64,000 nt of DNA from positions 868,001 through 932,000 of the forward strand of contig NZ_CP079925.1 of the NCBI RefSeq assembly GCF_019355935.1, given 5' to 3'. The stretch comes from Comamonas sp. Y33R10-2 (GTDB lineage: Bacteria; Pseudomonadota; Gammaproteobacteria; Burkholderiales; Burkholderiaceae_C). This document shows, piece by piece, positions 55,938-64,000 of this stretch. How positions within the stretch are numbered: the stretch's first letter is position 1; every line of letters starts with the position of its first letter. A program made the translations under genes and the position numbers. The notes beneath the pieces were generated by a model that worked only from the letters and a program-made list of their open reading frames with translations, did no database searches and was not told where the DNA came from.

Positions 55938-57047
55938 TTAGGCTTGACGCTGCTCAAAGTCCTGCATATAGGCGACCAGTGCCTGCACGCCTTCAATAGG
56001 CATGGCGTTGTAAACGCTGGCGCGCATGCCGCCCACCGATTTGTGGCCCTTGAGCTGTAGCAAGCCAGCTGCTTTGGCTCCGGCCAAGAAGGCGTCGTTG
56101 CGCGATTCATCGTTCAAAAAGAACGGAATGTTCATGCGCGAGCGGCAGTTCTCAGCGACCTTGTTCACGTAAAACGAGGACTGGTCCACAAAGTCGTAGA
56201 ACAGTTTGGCCTTGGCGATGTTGCGCGCTTCGATGGCGGCAACGCCGCTTAAGCCGGCTTCGGTCTGGTTTTTGAGCCATTTAAAAGTCAGGCCCGCCAT
56301 GTAAATGCCCCAAGTTGGTGGGGTGTTGAACATGCTGCCGTTGTCGGCCACTGTTTTGTAATCAAAAGCGCTGGGGCAGATGGGCAGGGCGTGGCCCAGC
56401 AAGTCTTCGCGCACGATGACGATGGTCAGGCCAGCCGGGCCAATGTTCTTTTGCGCGCCGCCAAAGGCCAAGCCGACACGGCTCCAGTCAATGGAGCGCG
56501 ATGCAACGTGCGAGGAAAAGTCGATGACCAGCGGGGCGTCTGAGCCCAGCGCTTTCAAGTCGGGCAACTCGTGAAATTCAACGCCGTGAATCGTCTCGTT
56601 GCTGCAAATGTGTACGTAGCTTGCGCCGCGGCTCAGGTTCCAGCTGCTGGCAGCGGGCAAGGTGGTGTAGTTGCTGTCTTTGCCGGTGGCGATGACATTG
56701 GCTTCGCTGACGTACTTGACGGCTTCCTTGGCCGATTTTTGGCTCCAGCTGCCGGTCACCACAAAATCGGTCACGCCAGCGCGCGACAAGTTCATGGGCA
56801 CGATGGCGTTTTCAGCCAAGCCGCCGCCTTGCATGAACAAGATTTTGAAATGGGCGGGCACGGCCAGCAATTCGCGCAGATCGGCCTCTGCGGCTTCGTA
56901 AATGCTGATGAACTCTTTGCCGCGGTGGCTCATTTCCATCACGCCCATGCCAGAGCCGTGCCAGTCCAGCATTTCGGCGGCTGCGGTTTGCAGCACTTCT
57001 TCAGGGATAGCGGCGGGGCCTGCGGAGAAGTTATAGGGGCGGTTCAT
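55938..57047 (-). CDS. serC: Phosphoserine aminotransferase
   Basis: PLP enzyme making phosphoserine from 3-phosphohydroxypyruvate; it also serves pyridoxine synthesis. The 369-residue protein starts [20 protein letters not shown], as the family does. The cofactor lysine is K200 in [13 protein letters not shown], and [17 protein letters not shown] lines the site. The serC-pheA-tyrA-aroA order downstream of gyrA is common in beta- and gammaproteobacteria. Confidence 0.95.
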   Translation of the reverse strand: MNRPYNFSAGPAAIPEEVLQTAAAEMLDWHGSGMGVMEMSHRGKEFISIYEAAEADLRELLAVPAHFKILFMQGGGLAENAIVPMNLSRAGVTDFVVTGSWSQKSAKEAVKYVSEANVIATGKDSNYTTLPAASSWNLSRGASYVHICSNETIHGVEFHELPDLKALGSDAPLVIDFSSHVASRSIDWSRVGLAFGGAQKNIGPAGLTIVIVREDLLGHALPICPSAFDYKTVADNGSMFNTPPTWGIYMAGLTFKWLKNQTEAGLSGVAAIEARNIAKAKLFYDFVDQSSFYVNKVAENCRSRMNIPFFLNDESRNDAFLAGAKAAGLLQLKGHKSVGGMRASVYNAMPIEGVQALVAYMQDFEQRQA

Positions 57048-57069
57048 CAGATTTACGCTTAAAACATGT

Positions 57070-57143
57070 GAAAGCGCTCATCTAGCTTGCGCTTTCAGCT
57101 ATCAAAAACATTGCGCCACGGCCTGCAGTGCAGGCGCGTGGCG
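57070..57143. terminator. Pair of strong hairpins between gyrA and serC
   Basis: GAAAGCGC/GCGCTTTC (57070-57096, 8 bp) and CGCCACGGCCTGC/GCAGGC-CGTGGCG (57114-57143, 13 bp with one bulge). There is no long T run, so they may attenuate or process the transcript between gyrA and serC rather than stop it fully. Confidence 0.5.
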
Positions 57144-57197
57144 GCTTTTAGGTCAACGACTTAAGGGGCTTTGAGTCATTCAAAAGACTCAAGCCAT

Positions 57198-59954
57198 TTA
57201 AGCGGCGTCGCCGGGCTCACCAGATTCACGGGACTCGTTAGAGTCATCAGCTGCACCATCTGTCGATGGATTGGCTTGGGCTGCTTGGGCGCTGTTGTCA
57301 GCGTCGTTTGCACCGTTTTCAGCACTGGCATCGCTTTCAACAATGGCATCGTTTTCCACAATGCGTTGCAGGCCGATGAGCTTGGCGCCGGCATCCAAGT
57401 TGATCAGCGTCACACCCTGTGTGGCGCGGCCCAGTTCGCGGATCTCCGCAACGCGGGTACGCACCAGCACGCCGGTGTCGGTGATCAGCATGATTTCGTC
57501 TTCAGGCGCGACCAAGGTGGCAGCAACCACCTTGCCGTTGCGCTCGGACTGCTGAATTGCAATCATGCCCTTGGTGCCACGGCCGTGACGCGTGTATTCG
57601 CTGATTGCAGTGCGCTTGCCGTAGCCGTTTTCGGTGGCTGTCAACACGCTTTGCGAACCTGCTGCCACGTTGCCTGTGCCGTCATCGGCTTCGGCTACCA
57701 GCATGGCGATGACGTTTTGCGTCTCATCAATGTTCATGCCGCGCACACCGCGGGCATTGCGGCCCATGGGGCGCACATCGTTTTCATCAAAACGCACGGC
57801 CTTGCCGCCGTCGCTAAACAGCATCACATCGTGCTTGCCGTCGGTCAGTGCTGCGCCAATCAGGAAATCGCCCTCATCCAAGCCCACGGCAATAATGCCG
57901 GCCTTGCGCGGGTTGCTGAACTCGGTCAGCGCCGTCTTCTTGACGGTGCCCATGCTGGTGGCCATGAAGACGTAATGATCTTCAGGGAAGGTGCGGTTCT
58001 CACCGGTCAGCGGCAACACCACGTTGATCTTCTCGCCGTCTTGCAGCGGGAACATGTTGACGATGGGGCGACCGCGTGAGCCGCGCGAGCCCGATGGTAC
58101 TTCCCAGACCTTGAGCCAGTACATGCGCCCGCGGTTGGAGAAGCACAGCAGATAGTCATGCGTGTTGGCGATGAAGAGCTGGTCGATCCAGTCGTCTTCC
58201 TTGGTTGCCGTAGCCAGCTTGCCGCGTCCGCCGCGCTTTTGGGCGCGGTATTCGGAGAGTGGCTGGCTCTTGATGTAGCCGGTGTGCGAGAGCGTTACCA
58301 CCATGTCGGTGGGCGTAATCAGGTCTTCGGTAGACAGGTCTTGCGCGCTGTACTCGACCGTGCTGCGGCGCTCGCCCTTCTTGGTCTGGCCGAACTCAGC
58401 CTTAACGGTTGTCAGCTCTTCACCAATGATGGTGGAGACGCGCTCGGGTTTGGCCAGGATATCCAGCAGGTCTTCGATGACCGACATGATGTCCTTGTAC
58501 TCAACCACGATCTTGTCTTGCTCAAGGCCAGTCAAGCGCTGCAGACGCATCTGCAAAATTTCTTGCGCTTGGGTCTCAGACAAGCGATACAGGCCATTGC
58601 CTTGCATGCCGAATTCGACTTCCAGACCTTCGGGGCGGTAGTCGTCGGCATTGATCACGCCGCCATCGGTGCGCGTGCGGGTGAGCATCTCGCGCACCAG
58701 CTTGCTGTCCCACGACTTTTCCATCAGCGCAGCCTTGGCCACGGGTGGCGTGGGGGCGTTGCGGATGATGGCGATGAAGTCGTCAATATTGGCCAAAGCA
58801 ACGGCCAGACCTTCAAGCACATGGCCGCGGTCGCGGGCCTTGCGCAGCTCAAACACCGTGCGGCGTGTCACGACTTCGCGGCGGTGCTGCAGGAATACTT
58901 CGATCAAGTCCTTCAGGTTGCACAGCTTGGGCTGACCGTTGATCAGCGCCACCATGTTCATGCCGAAGGTGTCTTGCAGCTGAGTGAGTTTGTAGAGGTT
59001 GTTGAGCACAACTTCAGGCACTTCACCACGCTTTAACTCAATCACCAAGCGCATGCCGGACTTGTCCGACTCGTCTTGAATGTGGCTGATGCCTTCAATT
59101 TTCTTCTCGTGCACCAACTCGGCCATGCGCTCTTGAAGTGTCTTTTTGTTGACCTGATAGGGCAACTCATCAACGATGATGGACTGGCGCTGACCCTTGT
59201 CGATGTCTTCAAAGTGCACCTTGGCGCGCATCACGACACGGCCACGACCTGTGCGGTAGCCTTCTTTGACGCCGTTGATGCCGTAGATGATGCCGCCTGT
59301 TGGGAAGTCGGGCGCGGGCACGATTTCCATCAGGTCATCAATGCTGGCTTCAGGGTTCTGTAGCAGGTGCAGGCAGGCGTCCACGACCTCATTGAGGTTA
59401 TGCGGCGCAATATTTGTCGCCATACCCACAGCAATGCCCGATGAACCATTGACCAGCAAATTGGGCAAGCGGCTTGGCAGCACCAGAGGCTCGCTTTCAG
59501 AGCCGTCGTAGTTGGGGCCAAAGTCGACGGTTTCCTTGTCGATGTCACCCAGCATTTCATGGGCGATTTTCGACAGGCGGATTTCCGTGTATCGCATGGC
59601 AGCGGCGCTATCGCCGTCCACCGAGCCGAAGTTACCCTGTCCATCCACCAGCATGTGGCGCAAAGAGAAGTCTTGGGCCATACGCACGATGGTGTCGTAG
59701 ACCGCGCTGTCGCCGTGAGGGTGGTACTTACCAATCACGTCGCCGACGATACGCGCTGACTTTTTATAAGGACGGTTCCAGTCGTTGTTGAGTTCGTGCA
59801 TGGCGTACAAAACGCGGCGGTGCACGGGCTTGAGGCCGTCGCGCGCATCAGGAAGCGCCCGGCCAACGATCACGCTCATGGCGTAATCGAGATAACTGCG
59901 TCGCATCTCCTCTTCAAGGCTGATGGGCAGAGTTTCTTTAGCAAACTGGGTCAT
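57198..59954 (-). CDS. gyrA: DNA gyrase subunit A
   Basis: The DNA-cleaving subunit of gyrase, which introduces negative supercoils. In 918 residues the numbering matches E. coli at the active site: Y122 in AMRYTEIRL is the DNA-linking tyrosine, and the quinolone-determining positions are S83 and D87, the sensitive-type residues. The GyrA-box for DNA wrapping is present as QKRGGRGK near 557-564. The last 50 residues are acidic, rich in Asp, Glu, Ser and Asn, and probably disordered. It is divergent from the ompA-like gene. Confidence 0.97.
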   Translation of the reverse strand: MTQFAKETLPISLEEEMRRSYLDYAMSVIVGRALPDARDGLKPVHRRVLYAMHELNNDWNRPYKKSARIVGDVIGKYHPHGDSAVYDTIVRMAQDFSLRHMLVDGQGNFGSVDGDSAAAMRYTEIRLSKIAHEMLGDIDKETVDFGPNYDGSESEPLVLPSRLPNLLVNGSSGIAVGMATNIAPHNLNEVVDACLHLLQNPEASIDDLMEIVPAPDFPTGGIIYGINGVKEGYRTGRGRVVMRAKVHFEDIDKGQRQSIIVDELPYQVNKKTLQERMAELVHEKKIEGISHIQDESDKSGMRLVIELKRGEVPEVVLNNLYKLTQLQDTFGMNMVALINGQPKLCNLKDLIEVFLQHRREVVTRRTVFELRKARDRGHVLEGLAVALANIDDFIAIIRNAPTPPVAKAALMEKSWDSKLVREMLTRTRTDGGVINADDYRPEGLEVEFGMQGNGLYRLSETQAQEILQMRLQRLTGLEQDKIVVEYKDIMSVIEDLLDILAKPERVSTIIGEELTTVKAEFGQTKKGERRSTVEYSAQDLSTEDLITPTDMVVTLSHTGYIKSQPLSEYRAQKRGGRGKLATATKEDDWIDQLFIANTHDYLLCFSNRGRMYWLKVWEVPSGSRGSRGRPIVNMFPLQDGEKINVVLPLTGENRTFPEDHYVFMATSMGTVKKTALTEFSNPRKAGIIAVGLDEGDFLIGAALTDGKHDVMLFSDGGKAVRFDENDVRPMGRNARGVRGMNIDETQNVIAMLVAEADDGTGNVAAGSQSVLTATENGYGKRTAISEYTRHGRGTKGMIAIQQSERNGKVVAATLVAPEDEIMLITDTGVLVRTRVAEIRELGRATQGVTLINLDAGAKLIGLQRIVENDAIVESDASAENGANDADNSAQAAQANPSTDGAADDSNESRESGEPGDAA

Positions 59955-60065
59955 GTCTAGTGATACTTTGACGGCTGGAAAACATGCATTTTAGGTCTAA
60001 TGGCGTGTGGCAGCAGAGCAACATAACTTAGTAATTACGCCGCTCTCCTACTTGTTGTAGCTTAG

Positions 60066-60095
60066 TTGACAACACTCTTGCATGTTACGTATGGC
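60066..60095 (+). promoter_or_regulatory. Promoter of the ompA-like gene
   Basis: A perfect -35 TTGACA (60066-60071) and TATGGC (60090-60095) at 18 bases. It would give a leader of about 80 nt before the ATG at 60184. Confidence 0.5.
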
Positions 60096-60183
60096 ACAAT
60101 CGTTTCAACGTTTTTGGTGATGGTCACTGATGACGTCCACAGATTCGCAGCCTTGCTGCGGCTTTTTCCCCAAGAGGAGAACC

Positions 60184-60828
60184 ATGAAGAAACTGAACAA
60201 AGTGGCGATGCTGTTTGCCTCCGCTGCCCTCGTGACGGCCGCTGGCGCACAAGTTAAGGCTGCTGACGGTGGCAAGACTATCGACAACTGGCAAAACGGC
60301 ACCAGCGAGCTGGTGTGGAAGAACGGCACAAACGAATTGTGCTGGCGCGATGCCAACTGGACACCTGCTACTGCTGCTGTTGATTGCGACGGCGCACTGA
60401 AGGCTCAAGTTGCTGCTCCTGCTGCTCCTGCTGCTGTTGCTCCAGTTGCTCCCGCTCCTGCTGCTATCGCTTCCAAGGTTACTTACTCTGCTGACGCTTT
60501 CTTCGACTTCGACAAGTCGGTTCTGAAGCCAGCTGGTAAGACCAAGCTGGACGACCTGACCGGTAAGATCAAGGGCGTCAACCTGGAAGTTATCATCGCC
60601 GTGGGTCACACTGACTCCGTGGGCTCCGATGCTTACAACCAGAAGCTGTCGGTGCGTCGCGCTGAAGCTGTGAAGGCTTACTTGGTGTCCAAGGGCATCG
60701 AAAAGAGCCGCGTGTACACCGAAGGTAAGGGCGAAAAGCAACCTGTGGCAGACAACAAGACTGCTGCTGGTCGCGCTCAAAACCGTCGCGTGGAAATCGA
60801 AGTTGTGGGCACCAAAGCTGCTCAGTAA
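60184..60828 (+). CDS. OmpA-family peptidoglycan-binding protein
   Basis: A 214-residue exported protein: signal peptide ending GAQVKAA (about 1-27), a short mature region, an Ala/Pro-rich linker (about 75-98) and a C-terminal OmpA domain (about 100-212) with the peptidoglycan-binding core GHTDSVGSDAYNQKLSVRRAEAVKAYL and NRRVEIEVVG. No beta barrel is present. The N-terminal region contains two near-copies of a ten-residue motif (WQNGTSELVW, WKNGTNELCW). GAGGAGAA precedes the ATG; upstream in-frame ATG 60130 lacks a site. It lies next to ubiG and gph and opposite gyrA, a usual neighbourhood in Burkholderiales. Confidence 0.9.
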   Translation: MKKLNKVAMLFASAALVTAAGAQVKAADGGKTIDNWQNGTSELVWKNGTNELCWRDANWTPATAAVDCDGALKAQVAAPAAPAAVAPVAPAPAAIASKVTYSADAFFDFDKSVLKPAGKTKLDDLTGKIKGVNLEVIIAVGHTDSVGSDAYNQKLSVRRAEAVKAYLVSKGIEKSRVYTEGKGEKQPVADNKTAAGRAQNRRVEIEVVGTKAAQ

Positions 60829-60844
60829 TCTTTGATTGCTACCC

Positions 60845-60872
60845 AAAAAGCCCCGGTAACGGGGCTTTTTTT
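60845..60872 (+). terminator. Intrinsic terminator of the ompA-like gene
   Basis: AAAAAGCCCCG and CGGGGCTTTTTTT stem with long T tract, 17 bases after the stop codon. Confidence 0.9.
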
Positions 60873-60910
60873 ATGCCAGATCCATTGCTGTAATCGCGGA
60901 CAATTGCACC

Positions 60911-61624
60911 ATGAGCAACACTATCAATGCCGATCCCGCAGAACTTGAAAAGTTCTCCAGCTTGGCCCATCGCTGGTGGGATACCGAGAGTGAATTCAAG
61001 CCCCTGCATCAAATTAACCCTCTGAGGCTCGACTGGATTAACGCCCAGGCGCCTTTGGCGAATCAGCGAGTGCTGGATGTGGGCTGTGGCGGCGGTATTC
61101 TTGCCGACTCCATGGCGCGAAAAGGTGCCAGCGTTGTGGGCATTGATCTGGCAACCAAGGCCTTGCGAGTGGCGCAGTTGCATGCGTTGGAGACATCCAC
61201 ACCGAATATTCAGTACCACGAAGTCAGCGTTGAGCAGCTTGCGCAAGAGCAGCCGGCTAGTTTTGATGTGGTGACCTGCATGGAAATGCTGGAGCATGTG
61301 CCTGACCCAGCATCCATCGTTCGTGCCTGCGCGCAGCTGGTAAAGCCCGGCGGCTGGGTGTTTTTCTCCACCATTAATCGCAATGCCAAGGCTTTTGCAC
61401 TGGCGATTGTGGCTGCGGAGTACATGCTAAAAATGATTCCCAAGGGAACGCATGAGTACGCAAAACTACTGCGTCCCAGTGAACTGGCTCGCTTTGTACG
61501 AGAAGCGGGGCTGGATCTTCAGGGGAGCAAGGGGATGGAGCACAACCCCATCTCGGGTCGCTATTGGTTAAGCAATGACACTTCGGTCAATTACATGCTG
61601 GCGACTCGCCGCCCGCAGGAGTAA
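60911..61624 (+). CDS. ubiG: Ubiquinone biosynthesis O-methyltransferase UbiG
   Basis: Performs both O-methylations of ubiquinone synthesis using S-adenosylmethionine. The 237-residue protein has motif [18 protein letters not shown] (54-70), the post-motif EMLEHVPDP (about 130), and the N-terminal [24 protein letters not shown] pattern that is typical of UbiG. The next gene, gph, begins in the stop codon (TAATG). Confidence 0.95.
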   Translation: MSNTINADPAELEKFSSLAHRWWDTESEFKPLHQINPLRLDWINAQAPLANQRVLDVGCGGGILADSMARKGASVVGIDLATKALRVAQLHALETSTPNIQYHEVSVEQLAQEQPASFDVVTCMEMLEHVPDPASIVRACAQLVKPGGWVFFSTINRNAKAFALAIVAAEYMLKMIPKGTHEYAKLLRPSELARFVREAGLDLQGSKGMEHNPISGRYWLSNDTSVNYMLATRRPQE

Positions 61625-62289
61625 TGACAATGTGGACGCATGTGAAAGCGGTGTTGTTCGATTTAGATGGCACATTGATAGATAGCGCGCCAGATTTGGG
61701 TGCTGCGGCCGACAAAATGCGCGTCGATCGTGGAATGCCATCATTGTCTTTGGACGCCTACCGCCATATGGCCGGTGCTGGCGCACGCGGAATGCTGGGT
61801 ATTGCCTTTGGCATGACGCCAGAATCAGAAGGCTTTGCTGAAATGCGAGAAGAATTTTTTCGCAATTACGAGCAATGCATGACTGAGCGGACTTACGCCT
61901 TTGATGGTGTGACTGAATTAATACAGTCTTTGGAGGCGGGCCCGCTTTTGTGGGGCATTGTCACCAACAAGTCCATGCGTTTTACTGATCCCTTGACGCG
62001 GCAAATGCCTTTGTTCTCCAAAGCTGCAGCAGTGGTGAGCGGAGATACAACAGCCCATGCCAAGCCGCATCCAGAGCCATTATTTGAGGCGGCTCGGCGC
62101 ATGAACATTCATCCCGAGCATTGCATTTATGTGGGTGACGACGAGCGCGACATTCAGGCTGGCGCTGCAGCAGGTATGAAAACGGTGGCTGCATGCTACG
62201 GATACCTAGGCGCAAAGACCGATACAGCGCACTGGGGCGCAGATGCACACATCAAATCTCCACTTGAGCTGTTGAAGTTGCTGGGATAG
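61624..62289 (+). CDS. gph: Phosphoglycolate phosphatase (HAD family)
   Basis: A 221-residue HAD hydrolase that removes phosphate from 2-phosphoglycolate. The nucleophile motif FDLDGTLIDSAPDL begins near residue 12; motif II is VTNKS, and motif IV is YVGDDERDIQAG. The ATG at 61624 overlaps the ubiG stop; the ATG at 61630 is possible too. UbiG and Gph are adjacent in many beta- and gammaproteobacteria. Another HAD phosphatase role cannot be excluded. Confidence 0.9.
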   Translation: MTMWTHVKAVLFDLDGTLIDSAPDLGAAADKMRVDRGMPSLSLDAYRHMAGAGARGMLGIAFGMTPESEGFAEMREEFFRNYEQCMTERTYAFDGVTELIQSLEAGPLLWGIVTNKSMRFTDPLTRQMPLFSKAAAVVSGDTTAHAKPHPEPLFEAARRMNIHPEHCIYVGDDERDIQAGAAAGMKTVAACYGYLGAKTDTAHWGADAHIKSPLELLKLLG

Positions 62290-62307
62290 GGCTAGAATAG
62301 CGATTAA

Positions 62308-62684
62308 GGGGCTGTCCTGGTTTCGACGTGGGTTCGGGACCGGTGCGGTGCATGTCGAGCTTGAGTGACGCTCGTAAATCTCCATTCAAAAAACTAACTG
62401 CAAACGACGAACGTTTCGCACTCGCCGCTTAATCCGGTGAGCCTTACAACAGCACGCTAGTGGGCTGGGCAAGGGGGTAGCAATATCTCCAGGCTGTAAG
62501 GGAATTTTCATTAGCTGGCTGGGTATCGGGCTTCTTGATACTTGGCGAGATTTTAGGAAGCTGGCTAACCAAGTAGCGTGTGCCTGCGCGGCTTGGGTGG
62601 CGAGATTTAAATCAGAGCACTAAACATGTAGATCTGTCCGGCGAAGGCTTGCGGACGCGGGTTCAATTCCCGCCAGCTCCACCA
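62308..62684 (+). ncRNA. ssrA: Transfer-messenger RNA (tmRNA)
   Basis: A 377-base RNA that rescues stalled ribosomes and tags the broken proteins. The 5' end GGGGCTGTCCTGGTTTCGAC and the 3' end GGTTCAATTCCCGCCAGCTCC plus ACCA form the tRNA-like part. The tag frame at 62400-62432 encodes ANDERFALAA and then TAA. A TAGAAT box at 62293-62298, with TTGAAG 15 bases upstream, could be its promoter inside and just after gph. Confidence 0.97.
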
Positions 62685-62695
62685 TCTACCCATCC

Positions 62696-62730
62696 AAAGG
62701 GATTCAATGAAGTTCATTGAATCCCTTTTT
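62696..62730 (+). terminator. Intrinsic terminator of tmRNA
   Basis: GGGATTCAATGAA and TTCATTGAATCCC form a 13-bp stem with a GT-sized loop, followed by TTTTTCTTTT. Confidence 0.9.
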
Positions 62731-63029
62731 CTTTTGGTAAATCAATGGCTTAGTGTCCGGTGGAGACTAAAGAGATATAGCTCCAGCCTAGGCACCACCG
62801 GGGAATACATCGGGGAACAAACCGGGTCACGTACAAATTTCTGGGGATTGTTCCCCGATTTTTCTCGCTTTTCCTGCTTAGATTCCCAGCGATGTGGCCG
62901 AAAAAATATAAAAACCTCAACTGCCCGGCGGATAAAAATTGAATCGACCGGTTTCTTGCCGAGTTTTTTACAAAGAGAAGAACTCCAATTTTTAGAGTTC
63001 AGTTCAATTTTCTCGCCTGATGAAGAGCA
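62731..63029. other. AT-rich gene-free tract between tmRNA and tolA-like gene
   Basis: No coding region is supported. The tract is poorer in GC than its neighbours. It contains a perfect 10-base inverted repeat (CGGGGAACAA at 62811-62820, TTGTTCCCCG at 62848-62857), preceded by a partial direct copy CGGGGAATA. A small hairpin GAACTC/GAGTTC at 62980-63000 may be the end of the tolA-like transcript. The layout could be a scar of an element once integrated at the tmRNA gene. Confidence 0.45.
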
Positions 63030-64000
63030 TCAGTCTTGCGGTCTAAAGCCAATCACCAGATCGGATGGAACCTTGCCGTCGATATCTCGCGGCAGCTTGT
63101 CGGTTTTGTGCAGGGCGCGGACCACGGCTTCATCCCAGGCCGCGTTGCCGCTGGACTTGGAGATCGTCGCGCTGGTGATCGTTCCATCTGGCGCTGTGCG
63201 AACACGCACTTCGGCGCGCGGGTTGCCGCTGATGGAGTCTGGATAGACGATATTAGGCTTGACCTTTGCTGCGACTTTGGAGCCGTAGCCTGCTGAAGGG
63301 CCGCCATTGGCGCTGTTGCCCGCACCGCCGGTGCGACTGCCGCCCGTGCCGCTGTGGTCACCACCGCCGCTGCCGCCAGCACTACCGGAGCCTCCGGCCA
63401 AACCTTGCAAGCGCGCCAGTTCAGCCTTGCGGCGGTCATCACCTGCTTTGGCTTCTTTAGCAGCCTTGTCCTTTGCTGCTTTTTCTTTGGCTTCTTTAGC
63501 GGCCTTTTCCTTCTCAAGCTTGTTCTTTTCAGCTTTATCTTTTTCAGCCTTTTCTAATTTTTCCTTGGTAGCCTTATCTTTGGCTGCTTTGTCTTTTTCA
63601 GCCTTGTCGGCTTTCTCCTTCTCTGCCTTGTCCTTAGCGAGCTTTTCGGCCTTGTCTTTTTTGGCCTGATCTATTTTTTCTTGGCGTTCTTTTTCTGCTT
63701 TTTCCGCCTTGTCCGCTTTTTGCTTATCGAGCTTTTCTTGCTGTGCCTTTTCAGCTTTTTCTACTTTTTCTTTCTCGGCTTTTTCCTTCTTCAGCTGCTC
63801 TTGCTTCTTCTTTTTGGCCAGCGCAATCTCAGCCTCATGATCGTCGTCATTGGCTTGGATTTTGGGAGTGGGTGCTGGAGCGGGTCTGGGAATGACCACA
63901 GGCTCAGGAGGGGGGGGCGGTGGCGGCTCTGAGACAGGCTCGGGAGTGGGCTCTGGTGGAGGGGGGGGCATCACTACAGCCGCCGCGGAGGCTGGGGCTG
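63030..64000 (-). CDS. tolA: TolA-like envelope protein (partial, N-terminus outside window)
   Basis: At least 323 residues; the frame stays open to the right edge, so the N-terminal membrane helix is missing. From the edge inwards: Pro-rich segment, a Lys/Ala/Glu helix of about 130 residues built of KAEKEKA-type repeats, a Gly/Ser-rich hinge, and a TonB/TolA-type C-terminal domain (NIVYPDSISGNPRAEVRVRTAPDGTITSATISKSSGNAAWDEAVVRAL). TolA spans the periplasm and links TolQR to Pal during envelope constriction. A TonB is less likely because of the long Lys/Ala/Glu helix. tolQR would be expected just beyond the right edge. Confidence 0.85.
   Translation of the reverse strand, partial: APASAAAVVMPPPPPEPTPEPVSEPPPPPPPEPVVIPRPAPAPTPKIQANDDDHEAEIALAKKKKQEQLKKEKAEKEKVEKAEKAQQEKLDKQKADKAEKAEKERQEKIDQAKKDKAEKLAKDKAEKEKADKAEKDKAAKDKATKEKLEKAEKDKAEKNKLEKEKAAKEAKEKAAKDKAAKEAKAGDDRRKAELARLQGLAGGSGSAGGSGGGDHSGTGGSRTGGAGNSANGGPSAGYGSKVAAKVKPNIVYPDSISGNPRAEVRVRTAPDGTITSATISKSSGNAAWDEAVVRALHKTDKLPRDIDGKVPSDLVIGFRPQD

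Noticed and set aside
62707..63246. 179-residue open frame after tmRNA
   Set aside because: It starts in the tmRNA terminator, crosses the AT-rich tract and runs antisense into the tolA-like gene.

Overview
The window is a stretch of ordinary chromosome from a betaproteobacterium of the order Burkholderiales. It most likely belongs to the family Comamonadaceae and is Comamonas-like. This rests on the GC-rich coding style, the fused aroA-cmk gene, the order gyrA / serC-pheA-tyrA-aroA.cmk-rpsA-ihfB-lapA-lapB, the order folC-SPOR-cvpA-purF-metZ, a polyhydroxyalkanoate phasin, a tmRNA tag ending ALAA, and two families of short intergenic repeats that look typical of this group. I saw no prophage, insertion sequence, CRISPR array or plasmid gene.

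Layout. 0.1-5.7 kb: class I and class II fumarases flank an MHYT-GGDEF-EAL cyclic-di-GMP enzyme. 5.7-9.9 kb: a ParB-like nuclease-family protein overlapping a SulP anion transporter, a small secreted protein, a DUF3334 (CheC/CheX-like) protein and a lipoprotein. 10-14.4 kb: a proVWX glycine betaine importer on the minus strand, behind a strong promoter and a leader of about 450 nt full of hairpins. 14.4-21.4 kb: UPF0114 membrane protein, acetyl-CoA synthetase, a LapA-domain protein, argG, ppnP, a glycine-zipper envelope protein and an ArsC-like reductase. 21.4-29.1 kb: folC, SPOR protein, cvpA, purF, metZ and gltX.

29.1-38 kb is the most unusual part. Directly after gltX lie eleven tRNA genes (Ala-GGC, Glu-TTC, Asp-GTC) in near-perfect 330-bp tandem repeats. 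A heavy-metal RND efflux operon (small acidic protein, TolC-like channel, adaptor, permease, PII-like protein) follows, and then another Ala-Glu-Asp triad that differs from the first in one base of 322. The efflux operon is thus bracketed by long direct repeats made of tRNA genes.

38-49.2 kb: a short-chain dehydrogenase with a palindromic operator, a phasin with three PhaR-like operator sites, an acyl-CoA thioesterase, pncB, a Na+/H+ antiporter-like protein, a D-2-hydroxyacid dehydrogenase, rmuC, an MFS transporter and lapAB. 49.3-60 kb: the minus-strand cluster from gyrA to ihfB, covering DNA topology, aromatic amino acid and serine synthesis, CMP kinase, ribosomal protein S1 and a nucleoid protein. 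60-64 kb: ompA-like gene, ubiG, gph, tmRNA, an AT-rich gene-free tract, and a tolA-like gene cut by the right edge.

All coordinates, motifs and hairpins were read by eye. No folding, alignment or database search was run.
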